Source: Symbiodinium kawagutii
Taxonomy: Eukaryota; Sar; Dinophyceae; Suessiales; Symbiodiniaceae
Length of the DNA stretch: 64,000 bases
Direction: 5' to 3'
NCBI GenBank assembly: GCA_009767595.1
Contig: VSDK01003953.1
Coordinates: 499,599-563,598, forward strand
This document shows positions 44,245-55,043 of the stretch, piece by piece (positions within the stretch are counted from its first letter, which is position 1; every line of letters starts with the position of its first letter). The position numbers and the translations under genes are program-made. Below the pieces are notes generated by a model. It saw nothing but the letters and a program-made list of their open reading frames with translations. It was not told the DNA's origin and made no database searches.

Positions 44245-46000
44245 GCTGGTTTTTTTCCATTTCCAAGGACCAGGTGTTTACAATAACCACCCGATGGTCA
44301 TCGAAATATAGCGCGCTTAATGGATTTAAACAAATTTTGGCTTTTTAAAGCATTATCATCTGATGGTTGTCGCCTCATGGATATGGTGGTTTCTCCGGGA
44401 TAATAAGCAACAATTTCATATGGAAAGTGATTAATGCTTTATGTCAGTACACCAGGGGTTCAGGGTAAACTGACCCACAGCTATATCACTAATTACAAAT
44501 AAAGCATGTGGTTTTCAATGGACTTTTAACTATAAAGTGGAAATTTGTTAAAAGGAAATGGTCTATGTTTAAAATCAATCAAAGGAGAATAACCACCAAA
44601 AACCATGAGGATGTATATAGCGGATCACAACCAACAATAAATGCATATTACAACTGTACATAATTGTAATCAACAATAAGAGGAATAACCAGCACTTACC
44701 ATGATTGTTGGTTATCACTAATCATTGACGAGTGGTCATTGAGAGCCCAAAAGCGACAATCACCAACTATGACTATGACCATGAATCGAAGGGGAATCAC
44801 CAACAACTGATCGTTGTTGGGGTACAAGTTGAAGTCCCACATCGTCAAGTTGTGGTGGTTGATGTTTGGTGCAGGTCATTAATGCTAATGGTGGATCCAT
44901 ATCGAGAACCCCCGGTGTTGCATGGTGATCACCAGCTATTTATTATAGTGAGACTGAAGATGGTTTATTAAGATGGATATGTCACATCGATTCTGGGACT
45001 GGAGCCCAGGGTGTCGCAGCTGGCCATCTTGGCATGGTAATGAACCTGGTAAAATCAACTGGATCATGCCGAGATACCGCCTGCAGTCGTACCCCGTTGA
45101 AAGGAGTTGGTTGTTGATCAATAGCCATGTACCCCAGAAGCCACCAGTTAAACGATAAGGAAACTCAGCATTTGAGGGTCCCTAACTCTGTATATAGCCA
45201 TGCGAGCAGCGGCTGCTTCTATCCAAATCTAATTGCACTACTTTGGGGCTGACCCACCCTCATTCCGACTAGAAATGATTGCGGCTGGACCATGTCATGT
45301 GAGAGTATCTCGTGCAATGGTTCCCTGTGTAATCAGATGAAATCTTTGTAAGCACTGAACCCGATCTTGTTCGGTGTCGTGGACCCATCTCATTTACCAC
45401 CCATGAATCCATAATTACACAAAATATTGCAACTCCTTTACTCGGGATGTTTTCTGAAAATAGAAGTGATTGCCGTGGAGGTTTAAAGGGACAGAGTACG
45501 AACAGAAAACGACCCAATTGTGACCCATGGAGTGCTCCCCAAGGGTGCGTGCCGCCGGTGCCTGTAGCTTCTGAGTTTTGTTCATGACACACAACTCATT
45601 TCTGACCTCGCGACGCAGATACGGTAACCTGACGGACCATGAAAACATACCATGTGGCAGTCACCAGCCTGAAAGCTAAAATTCACCATGATTATAGGTA
45701 AAACATGGTAAAACAGTGGATTTTCATGGATTTTCCCCGTCCAGGTTGGCTTGCCGAAGTGTAAAACAATCAAGTTTCATGGATACACTCCAACGGTTTA
45801 TCATTATGATGGGGCATACGGCACTTCCTGTGCCCAAACCTGCATGGAATGAAACATTTTGGGGTAAACACATCTATGGACAGCGCTGCCAAAGTTACAC
45901 CCACACAGCACTGTGAATGAATGGTCAATGCAACCATTGTCTTGGTGTGGTGTAGTGTCCTCAGCATGAGCAATGCTGAAAACCCTTATATTGGTGCCAC
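44245..46000. other. Stretch with weak coding hints only
   Basis: The minus strand at about 44985-45035 reads MASCDTLGSSPRID, and at 45510-45610 RNELCVMNKTQKLQAPAART, both without convincing edges. Confidence 0.25.
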
Positions 46001-46093
46001 CCTAATATTGGTTGGTACACGGATGTCCACAGGCTCGCAGGTCATGAGTAGTAAGATATCCTCAGCCAGGCTCTCGCCTCTCGGTCCCAGAAC
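46001..46093 (-). CDS. Probable internal coding exon
   Basis: Minus strand, 31 codons in phase between a GCCAAAG acceptor and an AGG|GTGGCA donor: VLGPRGESLAEDILLLMTCE then PVDIRVPTNIR. Good globular composition. The plus strand is open too. Family unknown. Confidence 0.5.
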
Positions 46094-46246
46094 CTTTGGC
46101 ACGCTATCCTGCTATCCTTCTATCAAGGGGTTTCCCACCCAATGACTTGATGGCACTAGCTCCTAGTTGATTCGGGGGGTTCCAGCTGTACCACTCAATT
46201 TGCGTTACAGCCATGGCAGTGCCGCACATCCCGGAAAAAAGTCCTT

Positions 46247-47008
46247 GTGGAGAAGGAAACCCCCAATTTGGGAAGTAAAAGAATTGTATTTGATTTGCGG
46301 ACAAAGCCAGTGTGCCCTGGCCTGTCGCAGCTTCCACCAACTCTTCCGANNNNNNNNNNNNNNNNNNNNNNNNNNNNNNNNNNNNNNNNNNNNNNNNNNN
46401 NNNNNNNNNNNNNNNNNNNNNNNNNNNNNNNNNNNNNNNNNNNNNNNNNNNNNNNNNNNNNNNNNNNNNNNNNNNNNNNNNNNNNNNNNNNNNNNNNNNN
46501 NNNNNNNNNNNNNNNNNNNNNNNTCCGATCCACTTCCGCGCCGAAGAATGTTGATTCAAAGGCTACTCTTTATACGCGCGGCTTCCGCATAGTTCGCGGT
46601 TTGTTTGCTACATCTGACGGCCTTGGCTATGGATGGGCAGATTGGGAAGATGGGACCAAATAGGAAGCAGTGTCAAAGAGCGAAAGGTCAGCACATCAAA
46701 GTATGCTACACTACTTCAGTTGGCAGCATGAAAGTTTGTCAGGGAAAGGCTTTGCTTCCGCAGAGCTGCCACACCTCTTCGGCAAAACCTGGACATGGTT
46801 CGGTAAAAACGAATCCGTCAAGAGGGTCAAGAGGTTCTTCTGTGGCTTGCCATCTCAAGCTGGAAAATATCGTCTCAAGTCTCAAGTGCTGCCGGATTCA
46901 ATGGATTTGCACCTGGCGTCCTTCATTTCGATGCACAGTTCATTACTTCCGCATACTTCCGCGATTCCTCGTTGCTTGATTGCTGCTCAAGAAGAACTCA
47001 GCCGGTGA
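46247..47008 (+). pseudogene. Coding-like plus frame with gap and in-frame stop
   Basis: One plus frame is open from 46247 to a TAG at 46661-46663, with 174 N inside, and in the same frame from there to 47008. It includes TLYTRGFRIVRGLFATSDGL, then after the stop HQSMLHYFSWQHESLSGKGF and TWTWFGKNESVKRVKRFF. The pre-gap and post-gap frames agree only if the gap size is right. Several CTTCCGC words recur (46531, 46580, 46756, 46950). It could be a decayed gene or element fragment. Not recognised. Confidence 0.3.
46350..46523. other. Assembly gap (174 N)
   Basis: Run of N. Sequence on both sides ends in TTCCGA/TCCGAT words, so the gap may sit in a short repeat. Confidence 1.
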
Positions 47009-47558
47009 AGGTCAGGTCCACTGAGGTGGTTGATGGTTGTCGTCAGCAAAGCCCTTGTTGTTCTGTTGATTGTTAATCTTAAACAAGGAAGAATCCATCC
47101 ATGATGGACTATAAACAATGATTGCTCATTTGTCATCAAACCATTTGTTTAGCAAGTACTCAAGAATGACCCGGAAATATCCACTGCGCCACCAAAAACC
47201 GTGATTGATCATTTGTCAAGCGTAAAAACACTATTCAATTGCTATTCACCACCATTTACAAACCGAGTAATTTACCAATACTAAGCACCACTATTGCAAC
47301 ATTCATCACTATTAGCAAACAAGCCAGAATCACCATTCATCATTATTGACCGTGCTAAACCATCACTACAGGCTGTACAAAATGATTGATATTGATATCA
47401 TTAAATGTTATCAACCAACCTTCAGAGGTCATTGTTGCCCATGTCGACTGTCAGTGATCACCAATGATTTGCGATTAACCATCATAGGATCGTGGTGAAA
47501 TATGCTCGACTCCCCAACATTGCCAAATACTAACGTTTTTCTGGTCCATGTTACGGCC
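47009..47558. other. Stretch without a supported gene
   Basis: ACCA/ATTCA-rich intron-like text. Confidence 0.4.
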
Positions 47559-47665
47559 ATGAATAGTGATTTCTCAAGTCATAGGGGACCCCAAAGATAT
47601 GGTTGGTTTGATAAACAATGATGAATATGAGATGATAACCAGGGGGTCCCCTATTTTCAGATATC
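47559..47665 (+). mobile_element. Short terminal-inverted-repeat element, copy 6
   Basis: TAGTGATTTCTCAAGTCATA then GGGGACCCC, ATGGTTGGTTTGATAAA, and at the right GGGGGTCCCCTATTTTCAGA. Same orientation as copy 5. About 60-70 bp from the exon at 47725-47801. Confidence 0.7.
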
Positions 47666-47724
47666 AAATGGCGAACAGAACTGATACCCCGTAGCCCAGC
47701 GAACCCCAGGCCCCACCAGGTCAC

Positions 47725-47801
47725 CAGACAGGACCGTCCCATGGGATGCACCAGCCCGTCTTGGGCGGCTTCAAAGAGCTGGAAGAACAGTGCGACCACA
47801 C
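47725..47801 (-). CDS. Probable internal coding exon
   Basis: Minus strand after a GTTCCAG acceptor: two bases, then VVALFFQLFEAAQDGLVHPM and GRSCL to a CTG|GTGACC donor; an earlier donor at 47735 is possible. The first part is hydrophobic, like a membrane or buried helix. Confidence 0.45.
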
Positions 47802-48477
47802 CTGGAACGGTTGATAGGCCGACGTTGATGCCATCACTAAGGGTAGGAACCATCATTAAGGTTGATAACCTCAAGATATCGATCATAATGATCAGCCATC
47901 ACTAAGGTTAGGAACTATCACCGTTATTGCGTTCCTGATCAATATCACTCAGGTTACTGATCATTATCATGGTGGTCAGGGGTTAATCATTGTGACAATA
48001 ACTACTTAAGATTGACGTCAAACTTCTGAGCCACCATGTTGATCAAGGTTAGCATGAAGGGTTACCATCGTGCTTAATCAGTAAATGGCTTGACGGTAGT
48101 GTTGGTTGAACGGTTCCATGATAGTAATTTACAATAATGGGTCATGATTATGATTGTCCAATGTTGTCCATAGAAACCACTGAAAAATTGTTTTAGCAAT
48201 TTATCTGGTGAGAAAATTTCAATTGCCAGCAACGCTCAATATATGCTTGATCACAGTTGAGAATTGTCAACACGTATGTATAGTTGATCTAGTTCATCAT
48301 GGCTGAAGATTGTTGAGATATTCATTAGAATGGTTGCTAGTATCATTGTCTCAAAAAATCAATAGTCGCTCAGTCGCATTTTATCAATGTATGAACTCTG
48401 TATCAGCCATTGATGAATACTAATGAAATGAAACGTGGCAATGTGTGGCAAATTCGAAATAGTCAGTGGCTTCTCAC

Positions 48478-48567
48478 CATCAATCGAGTGTTCCGCAGTC
48501 CGCAAGCGCTGCGCTGCGATCGGCCTGGGTCCCACCAACTGAGTCGCCAAACCACCAACCACACCAC
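48478..48567 (-). CDS. Probable internal exon with consensus donor
   Basis: Minus strand from a CTGCCAG acceptor to a GATG|GTGAGA donor: two bases, 29 codons (GVVGGLATQLVGPRPIAAQR then LRTAEHSID), one base. The TIR element copy 7 lies 45 bp before the acceptor in the intron. Confidence 0.5.
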
Positions 48568-48611
48568 CTGGCAGCACTGGTGGGCGCCAGGGGAGACAAA
48601 TTCAACATGGC

Positions 48612-48720
48612 TGGGGGTTTCTTAAGCCGTTGGAAACCCCCCAAATTATGGTTGGTATATTAATACAAATGACTAATGTTTGATGATTTAGGGGTACCCC
48701 TATGACTTCTGGAACCACCA
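48612..48720 (+). mobile_element. Short terminal-inverted-repeat element, copy 7
   Basis: CTGGGGGTTTCTTAAGCCGT..CCCCCCAAATTATGGTTGG on the left; TGATGATTTAGGGGTACCCC..CTGGAACCACCA on the right. Confidence 0.65.
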
Positions 48721-48724
48721 TATC

Positions 48725-49290
48725 TTCAAATGGTGATTGCCGGATGGCGGTTGATATGTGCGTTTATGTGATTTATAATAGGACTTAGCAACCAACTGTC
48801 ACCACCAGTAAGCATGGTCTTTCGTATGGTCAATAGTGCTTTGTGGGGGCTAAAATGTGCACTCGGTTTTTCAACAGTGTTTTATATATAATGGTTCGTA
48901 GTAGATAGTTGGTGCATAATACATGGTTGCCTAATGATGGTCGATTAATGATTAATGCTTACATGCATATGCTTACTATTGTTAGACATTGGATAACCTT
49001 CCTAATGATTCTACGAGTAGTATGGTCAGCCCATGTCAGCCCCCTCGTCCAGTTCTTAATCACTACGAATCTCCATCAACACTTCGTTGTATCGTTCACC
49101 TCGAGAATCCCAATCACGCTGGCCAGGTCTGCAACACAGCAAGGGATTCCGATGCCATGATCATCCCCACCACCTGTTAGCCAAACAATCCGAATTCATC
49201 AACAAAATTCAACAAATATGGATTCCTGAACTCTTCTTCGTTCAATTGGAATCTGGAATCCGTTGTTGATTCAGTTGGATACACACCGCA
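48725..49290. other. Stretch with one weak coding hint
   Basis: The minus strand near 49075-49165 reads GIGIPCCVADLASVIGILEV with a possible micro-exon (GTTGCAG acceptor, GAG|GTGAAC donor). Not listed as a gene. Confidence 0.25.
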
Positions 49291-49291
49291 G

Positions 49292-49422
49292 TCAACCGGC
49301 GAACTGGGGCGGGACCTCGCCAACATGCCTAGCACACTCAGCTGCTTCGTCGTCTTCCCAGTAGTACAGGAAGACGTCCATCTCCTCAGAGGGGCACCGG
49401 GCCGATCGCTGGCACAGCTTCG
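49292..49422 (-). CDS. Probable terminal exon, acidic and cysteine-containing
   Basis: Minus strand after a CACACAG acceptor: two bases, 42 codons and a TGA at 49292-49294. It reads KLCQRSARCPSEEMDVFLYY then WEDDEAAECARHVGEVPPQF. Three cysteines and an acidic cluster. One of the best coding calls. Family unknown. Confidence 0.6.
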
Positions 49423-49424
49423 CT

Positions 49425-51640
49425 GTGTGACAAGAGAATAACAAGAATGTCAAGATAGCCAAATTGAACTACTAAAATAACAGGAATAACAAGATGACCA
49501 AAGGTCAAAGAGTTGAGTCAACCAATTAAGTCAACAACTTGGCCAAAGAATGTCAGTTGAGTCAACCACCATTGAGATCCATTGAGTCACTTGATTCGGT
49601 GTCAAGTTGCAACCCTTGTGGAATGCTGGTGAGCTTTGCCACCCTGTCAGGGCACAGGCTTCCAGAGGTGGATGCTACATGATGCTACACGTCACATGAT
49701 GCTACCCATGACCTCAATGCGTGGACTTGGAACTGAACAGAACCTGCAGAAGTTCCATACGGAATCTCAACGAAATTGAAAGCACCCAGATTCATTTCCT
49801 AAATTCAGACAGAGATCGAATATTGGAGAGAGCCCTGGGTCAGAGAAGATCCTCGGTAGAAAATTAGCCTTGGTCGGCTTGATCCCAAGTGGCTTCCAGT
49901 TCATGTTCGGAGGGATTTTACCCTATCATGTGCCGCCAATATAGTATAAATGTGATGCTTTCCCAGCAAAGAATATGATCATGGTTTTAGGGTGGGGATG
50001 CCCAACAATGGCAATGAAAGCTCCTTTTATTTCCCTGTCATGCACCATGATTCGGATTCGCTCCTCCATCCCAAGAATCCTCTCGGTCTTTTGGTAGGTC
50101 CTGTTTCATGGGCAAATTGCAGCGATGGTCCATGGGCAGTGGCAGCGATCAAAAGATTTTCCTTTAAACATACCAGCAAAATGGTTTCTCCGGATCCCCG
50201 TTCTTAGTTGGGAAGTCCATTGCTTCCAAAAATGTCCACTGAGCCATGATTAGTTCACGGAACATCAGGTCATGGCTGATGGCTGGCGATCATTCGGTGG
50301 TTTCATGGAAAACCAATACGCTTTGCATAGGTTCCGAACAAGAGATCCCGGAAGATCTTGAACTGTTCCCGGAGACTGTGTGATTGAATGAAATTATCAT
50401 TTCCAACTCTAGTATGTGCATGCATAAGCACGTTTGTATACATCTATAAACATAGACAGTGTACATGCATATGTCTGTGTGTATATGTGGAGTCATCACG
50501 AACAGAATCTATCAACAGCTAGTTCTGTTGAACACGCTGTGATCTTTTTCTTTTGGGCTTTTGGGCCATCCATGATGACCCCCATCCCTGAATCCGACAC
50601 GAAGCAGAAGTACTCAGCTCGGGACTTGCGCCCATGGTTGGTGCCAACTTCAACCTGAATGCTTGCTGTGGGTGTTCGGCTGTTGGTGGTGGTTGTCCGT
50701 GGTGGTATTTGGTTGGTTGGTTTTTGGTCGGTTGGTTTCTAATTGCTCGTATTTGGTTCTTGGTTTTGTTGTTGCTGTTGTTGCTGCTCATGACGTTCAC
50801 AATCTAAACAGGTATGTGATTGTTTTGGAGCCGTCCTCATAACTGCTACCAATTGGGAGTAGTTGATCAATAAGGGCAATACCCCTTTAACGCTGCAAAG
50901 AGATTTGACCAAAACGGTATCCCCTAAAGGACCCAAAGCCTACGGTTCACCAATCAGGACTTCACGTCAAACAGTGCCACCAACAGGTAATGTAGAGAAC
51001 TCCTGATTCGCAAGTCTATGCTCAGGACGAATTGTTGTTGATAGGCCCAAACAAGCCCTTGTTTGGTGGAGAGCGGTTGGGATTGGGCTTGACGATTGTG
51101 AATTGTCTACTCAGGCCGCCCCTGTGGTGGCACTTCAGTCTTCCCAGATATGCTTTGATAAACGTTTCATAATTGGTTCATGGTTGGTTAGTATTTGGGT
51201 GATGGTTGGTTAATGTCAATGTTTAGGTCCCAGCACCCTCAACACATGTTATCCAGGACAAGGATGTGGACTCCAAAAACGAACACAAGGCCAGCAGTGA
51301 CCTTGTAAAGTGTGCCTCTGTAAAGATCCAAAAGTTCATCTAATCTTATTGCTCGACTTTCAATTTTGCTTGATAAGACACAGGCATGCACACAGGTCAT
51401 TCAAGTATGCGTCTGGAACATGATATCCAACACATATAGTGCAAACATAGGTGTAACATGTTCAACATGTTTACATTATTTTCCATGTACCTATATTTTG
51501 ATCCATACATATGATGCACATGTATCCTGATGGCATCCGCGCTCACTAAGCATCCAGCATAGTCACCGACCTCGGTTGAAGCAGATTCACCTCTGGGGAT
51601 TCTGAGACGCAGATCCCAAACTGAAAGGGCAACATGTTTG
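49425..51640. other. Stretch without a secure gene
   Basis: A possible plus-strand fragment at about 50572-50635 (IPESDTKQKYSARDLRPW, before G|GTTGGT), and a GTT/GGTTG-rich tract at 50670-50790. Confidence 0.3.
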
Positions 51641-51642
51641 GG

Positions 51643-51752
51643 AGTTTTGGTTTCTCAAGTCATAGGGTACCCTTATGAAATCATCCAATATGCACCATTT
51701 ATAGTAGTGAACCAGCCATTTTGAGGGGTCAGCTATTTTGAGAAAGAACCAT
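51643..51752 (-). mobile_element. Short terminal-inverted-repeat element, copy 8
   Basis: AGTTTTGGTTTCTCAAGTCA..GGGTACCC..AAATCATCCAATATG on the left; AGTGAACCAGCCATTTTGAG..CTATTTTGAGAAAGAACC on the right. It lies about 70 bp downstream of the minus-strand exon 51824-51916. Confidence 0.7.
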
Positions 51753-51823
51753 TTCGTCCCCTACAGTATTTTGTTCCATCCCCAGGTAGCTGTCCCAACA
51801 TGCCACCGGTAGCGCTTCCTCAC

Positions 51824-51916
51824 CAGTCGACCAACCAATCGCCAAGGAGCCAAGGTTTTGATGCCAGCCTGATCGGCCTCGCTGGAGGTGGAGAAGACCA
51901 CCAAAGTCTCGGCTGC
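51824..51916 (-). CDS. Probable internal exon with consensus donor
   Basis: Minus strand, 31 codons in phase from an AAGACAG acceptor to a CTG|GTGAGG donor: AAETLVVFSTSSEADQAGIK then TLAPWRLVGRL. Well-balanced composition. The frame stays open after the donor. Family unknown. Confidence 0.6.
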
Positions 51917-52039
51917 CTGTCTTGGCAAATCTTCATGTTGCTACGATGTAGATCTACTAGTAACATGTGTGCTTGAAGGGAAAGGAAACCATAGATACTA
52001 CTTATATATACTGATATGACATGGTACCAGTATGAAATG

Positions 52040-53010
52040 AAATAATATAATATGATATGATATGATGTGATACGATGTGATATCATACGATGTGATATGA
52101 TATGATAAAATATGATATGATATGATCTGATATGATATGATATGATATGATATGATAAAACATGATATGATATGATGTGATATGATCTGATATGTGGTGA
52201 TGTGATGTGATGTGATACGATGTGATATGATATGATATGATATGGTATGATATAATATGATATGATGTGATGTGATGTGATGTGACGTGATGTGATATGA
52301 TATGATACGATGTGATGTGATGTGATATGATGTGAAATGATGTGATGTGATGTGATGTGATGTGATATGATGTGATATGATGTGATATGATGTGATATGG
52401 TATGATATGATATGATGTGATGTGATGTGGTGTGATGTGATATGATACGATGTGATATGATATGATATGGTATGATATGATATGATGTGATATGATGTGA
52501 TGTGGTATGATATGATATGATGTGATGTGACGTGATATGATGTGATATGATACAATGTGATATGATATGATATGGTATGATATGATATGATATGATGTGA
52601 TACGATGTGATATCATACGATGTGATATGATATGATAAAATATGATATGATATGATATGATATGATATGATATGATATGATAAAACATGATATGATATGA
52701 TGTGATATGATCTGATATGATGTGATGTGATGTGATACGATGTGATATGATATGATATGATATGGTATGATATAATATGATATGATGTGATGTGATGTGA
52801 TGTGACGTGATGTGATATGATATGATATGATATGATGTGATGTGATATGACATGATATGATGTGATGTGATGTGATATGATGTGATGTCATGTGATGTGA
52901 CGTGATATGATATGATATGATGTGGTATGATATGATATGATGTGGTGTGATATGATATGATGTGAAGTGATATGATGTGATGTGATGTGATATGATATGA
53001 TGTGATATCA
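52040..53010. repeat. 1-kb ATGAT/GTGAT satellite with higher-order repeat
   Basis: A 5-bp period (TATGATATGATGTGATGTGA and variants). Variant-bearing segments recur at a spacing of about 526-530 bp: TGATACGATGTGATATCATA at about 52067 and 52597, and TAAAACATGATATG at about 52156 and 52681. Long His/Ile/Ser frames here are artefacts. Confidence 0.95.
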
Positions 53011-53071
53011 AAATACATCCAGATATACCCAGATACAATTCATTTGCAAATCTAAAACCTGAAGCCACAAC

Positions 53072-53150
53072 TTTTTGGCGCCGGGTAATGGGGGGTCCTG
53101 GCCTGGCGAGCTGCCATTGCGCCGAAGAAGTGTCTGAAAGTCCGTGGGCT
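53072..53150 (-). CDS. Probable internal coding exon
   Basis: Minus strand after a GCTGAG acceptor: 26 codons plus one base, SPRTFRHFFGAMAARQARTP then HYPAPK, with an AAAA|GTTGTG donor. The plus strand is stopped. It lies 60 bp from the satellite. Confidence 0.45.
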
Positions 53151-53154
53151 CTCA

Positions 53155-53960
53155 GCGTGGGGGGTGTGCATGTCACATAAACAAAGCACGCGTGTATAGA
53201 AGATAAACAAAGCACATAAACAATGTGGAGTTATTGTCACGTAAATAACATGCAGAGAACGTGAGTTTCATCTACCGACAAAAGAAGGCATGATGACGGA
53301 TGGAACTTGGTAATTACATCACTTTGAGACACCACGAAATGCGCACATGTTGCTTAAAATGCACAGAAAGGCTTAAAACAATGATGAAAAGGTGTTGTGC
53401 GGTGATTTGGATATCGCTAATTTTGGCATCTACTTGATAACGGTTTCTTGATGAATACTGCGAAACAAGTGACTATACATGTAATAATCATTAATGATTG
53501 AACCATGAGGCCTTGAAGAAACACTTCCTCATTGCACCTGGGTGCCCCATGTGGGCCTGTGTTGCTCAGCCATCTGCGGTGACAGGCTCATTCTTTCATG
53601 GCTGTGTCCATTGTGGCCCCAGAAACCGTCCCAAAATGATCAGGAAAACAACACAATCCTAAATGCAAGCATCCTGTGTTCGCTTCTCCAGCACACATGC
53701 TGTCCGCAATGGTGACAGTTTCTCTGGTCACAGGTCCAGGCCATTTGGCCCATTTGTCCCCCGCGGAGAACGGCATTTTTTCCGCACCTGTCGAGTGAGG
53801 GTCTCTAGATTTTATGTCAGGATATGTCAGGATTCGCTACTCCTCCTTCTCCCCTTCTCCTTCTGCTTCTCTTTCTCTTTCTCCTCCTCCTACTTCTTCT
53901 GCTCCTTCTTCTGCTCCTTCTCCTTAGATGTCCCTTCTGCTTTTCCTTGCCTTCCTCACG
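53155..53960. other. Stretch with weak coding hint and pyrimidine tract
   Basis: The minus strand at 53665-53780 reads MPFSAGDKWAKWPGPVTRET without clear edges. A CTTCTCCTC-type polypyrimidine tract covers 53840-53930. Confidence 0.3.
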
Positions 53961-53963
53961 GAC

Positions 53964-54058
53964 CCTGGTCTCAGATGTCTTGCACGCTGCACTCCTTCCA
54001 CAATTTGCTCGGCTACCTTGCGCTCTGGACTTCCCCACGGCGTTCGCCGGCTGTGTTG
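53964..54058 (-). CDS. Probable internal coding exon
   Basis: Minus strand from an AGTCCAG acceptor to a CCAGG|GTCCGT donor. The best frame reads QHSRRTPWGSPERKVAEQIV then EGVQRARHLRP; a second frame is also open (SRANCGRSAACKTSETRVR). Confidence 0.45.
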
Positions 54059-54400
54059 CTGGACTTCACAGATGATGCTAGACGAAGATACGTGATCTGA
54101 GATATCATGTCAAACATGCCAGGTGTCATCATGTACACAAATATGGCAGAGAATATGTCCAATGTCAGAGATTTCAAAATGCATGTTTTGAAGCAAAGTA
54201 ATGGGTGACAATCAGTTGACTAAAGCTTGCGCTGGCTAAAGAGGCCGTCTATCAATGAGGTGCACAGAAACTGCTGGTCTACAAACATGTCTTTTAGATT
54301 CTGGTGGAATTTTCGGGAGTGAGTTGGACTACATGTAGATCAGTTGTAGCAATCAAAATCCACTTGGATCCACTTCCTAGATGTTGGGAACACTACCCAG

Positions 54401-54489
54401 CATTCGTGCGACGAAACACACCGTTGCACAACGAAGCCGCATGCTTTTTGGGCGAACTCGATGCGCGCGCCTGCGAGCTGGGATCTGAA
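54401..54489. CDS. Coding exon, strand uncertain
   Basis: Plus option: a CTACCCAG acceptor and GAA|GTAACC donor around FVRRNTPLHNEAACFLGELD then ARACELGSE. Minus option: a TTACTTCAG acceptor and CG|GTGTGT donor around QLAGARIEFAQKACGFVVQR. GC3 is about equal (62% and 65%). Confidence 0.4.
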
Positions 54490-54646
54490 GTAACCCCTTG
54501 GCATGTGCTAAGAATGATGTCACTGAGTGTCTTCGGATGATGGAAACATATGGAAACTGTATACAAAACCAGTGGTTTCACACGCAAGGCTCTAGACTTG
54601 TCTAGACTTGTCTAGACCCCATTTCTTGAAAAGAAACTGGGCCGAC

Positions 54647-54788
54647 CCAATTGTACAAACGGATTTTGGATAATTTATGATGTGAAAGACTGTGGGCCAG
54701 ACAACCGCCTCCCGGGTAGACCATCGGCCTTCTAGAATATGAGCACTCATGTGTCTGTCGTCCACAGAAGGTATGGAAACCACATATC
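54647..54788 (-). CDS. Probable internal coding exon
   Basis: Minus strand from a CCTTTAG acceptor to a TGG|GTCGGC donor: two bases, 46 codons (YVVSIPSVDDRHMSAHILEG, RWSTREAVVWPTVFHIINYP, KSVCTI), two bases. Looks like a folded domain segment. Downstream is a CTAGACTTGT tandem at 54591-54617. Confidence 0.5.
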
Positions 54789-54789
54789 C

Positions 54790-54991
54790 TAAAGGTACAG
54801 AATTAGAGGAAAAATTGCAAAGCCATCTTCCAGTGAGCAACTGAAACACCCAATGAAATAAAACAGGTGGAGTGTATGAAATGACGCATCACAATTTGTT
54901 TTGGAAAAAATCGAGACATGGAGGTTTTTGAGAGATCTTGAGAGATTGTGTCCAGATTTGGCAGGGCAGGCGAATCAGTCCTAACGATTGC

Positions 54992-55043
<52 letters not shown>

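Noticed and set aside
51998..53215. Open frames of 185-311 codons rich in His, Ile, Ser and Tyr
   Set aside because: Artefacts of the 5-bp ATGAT/GTGAT satellite.
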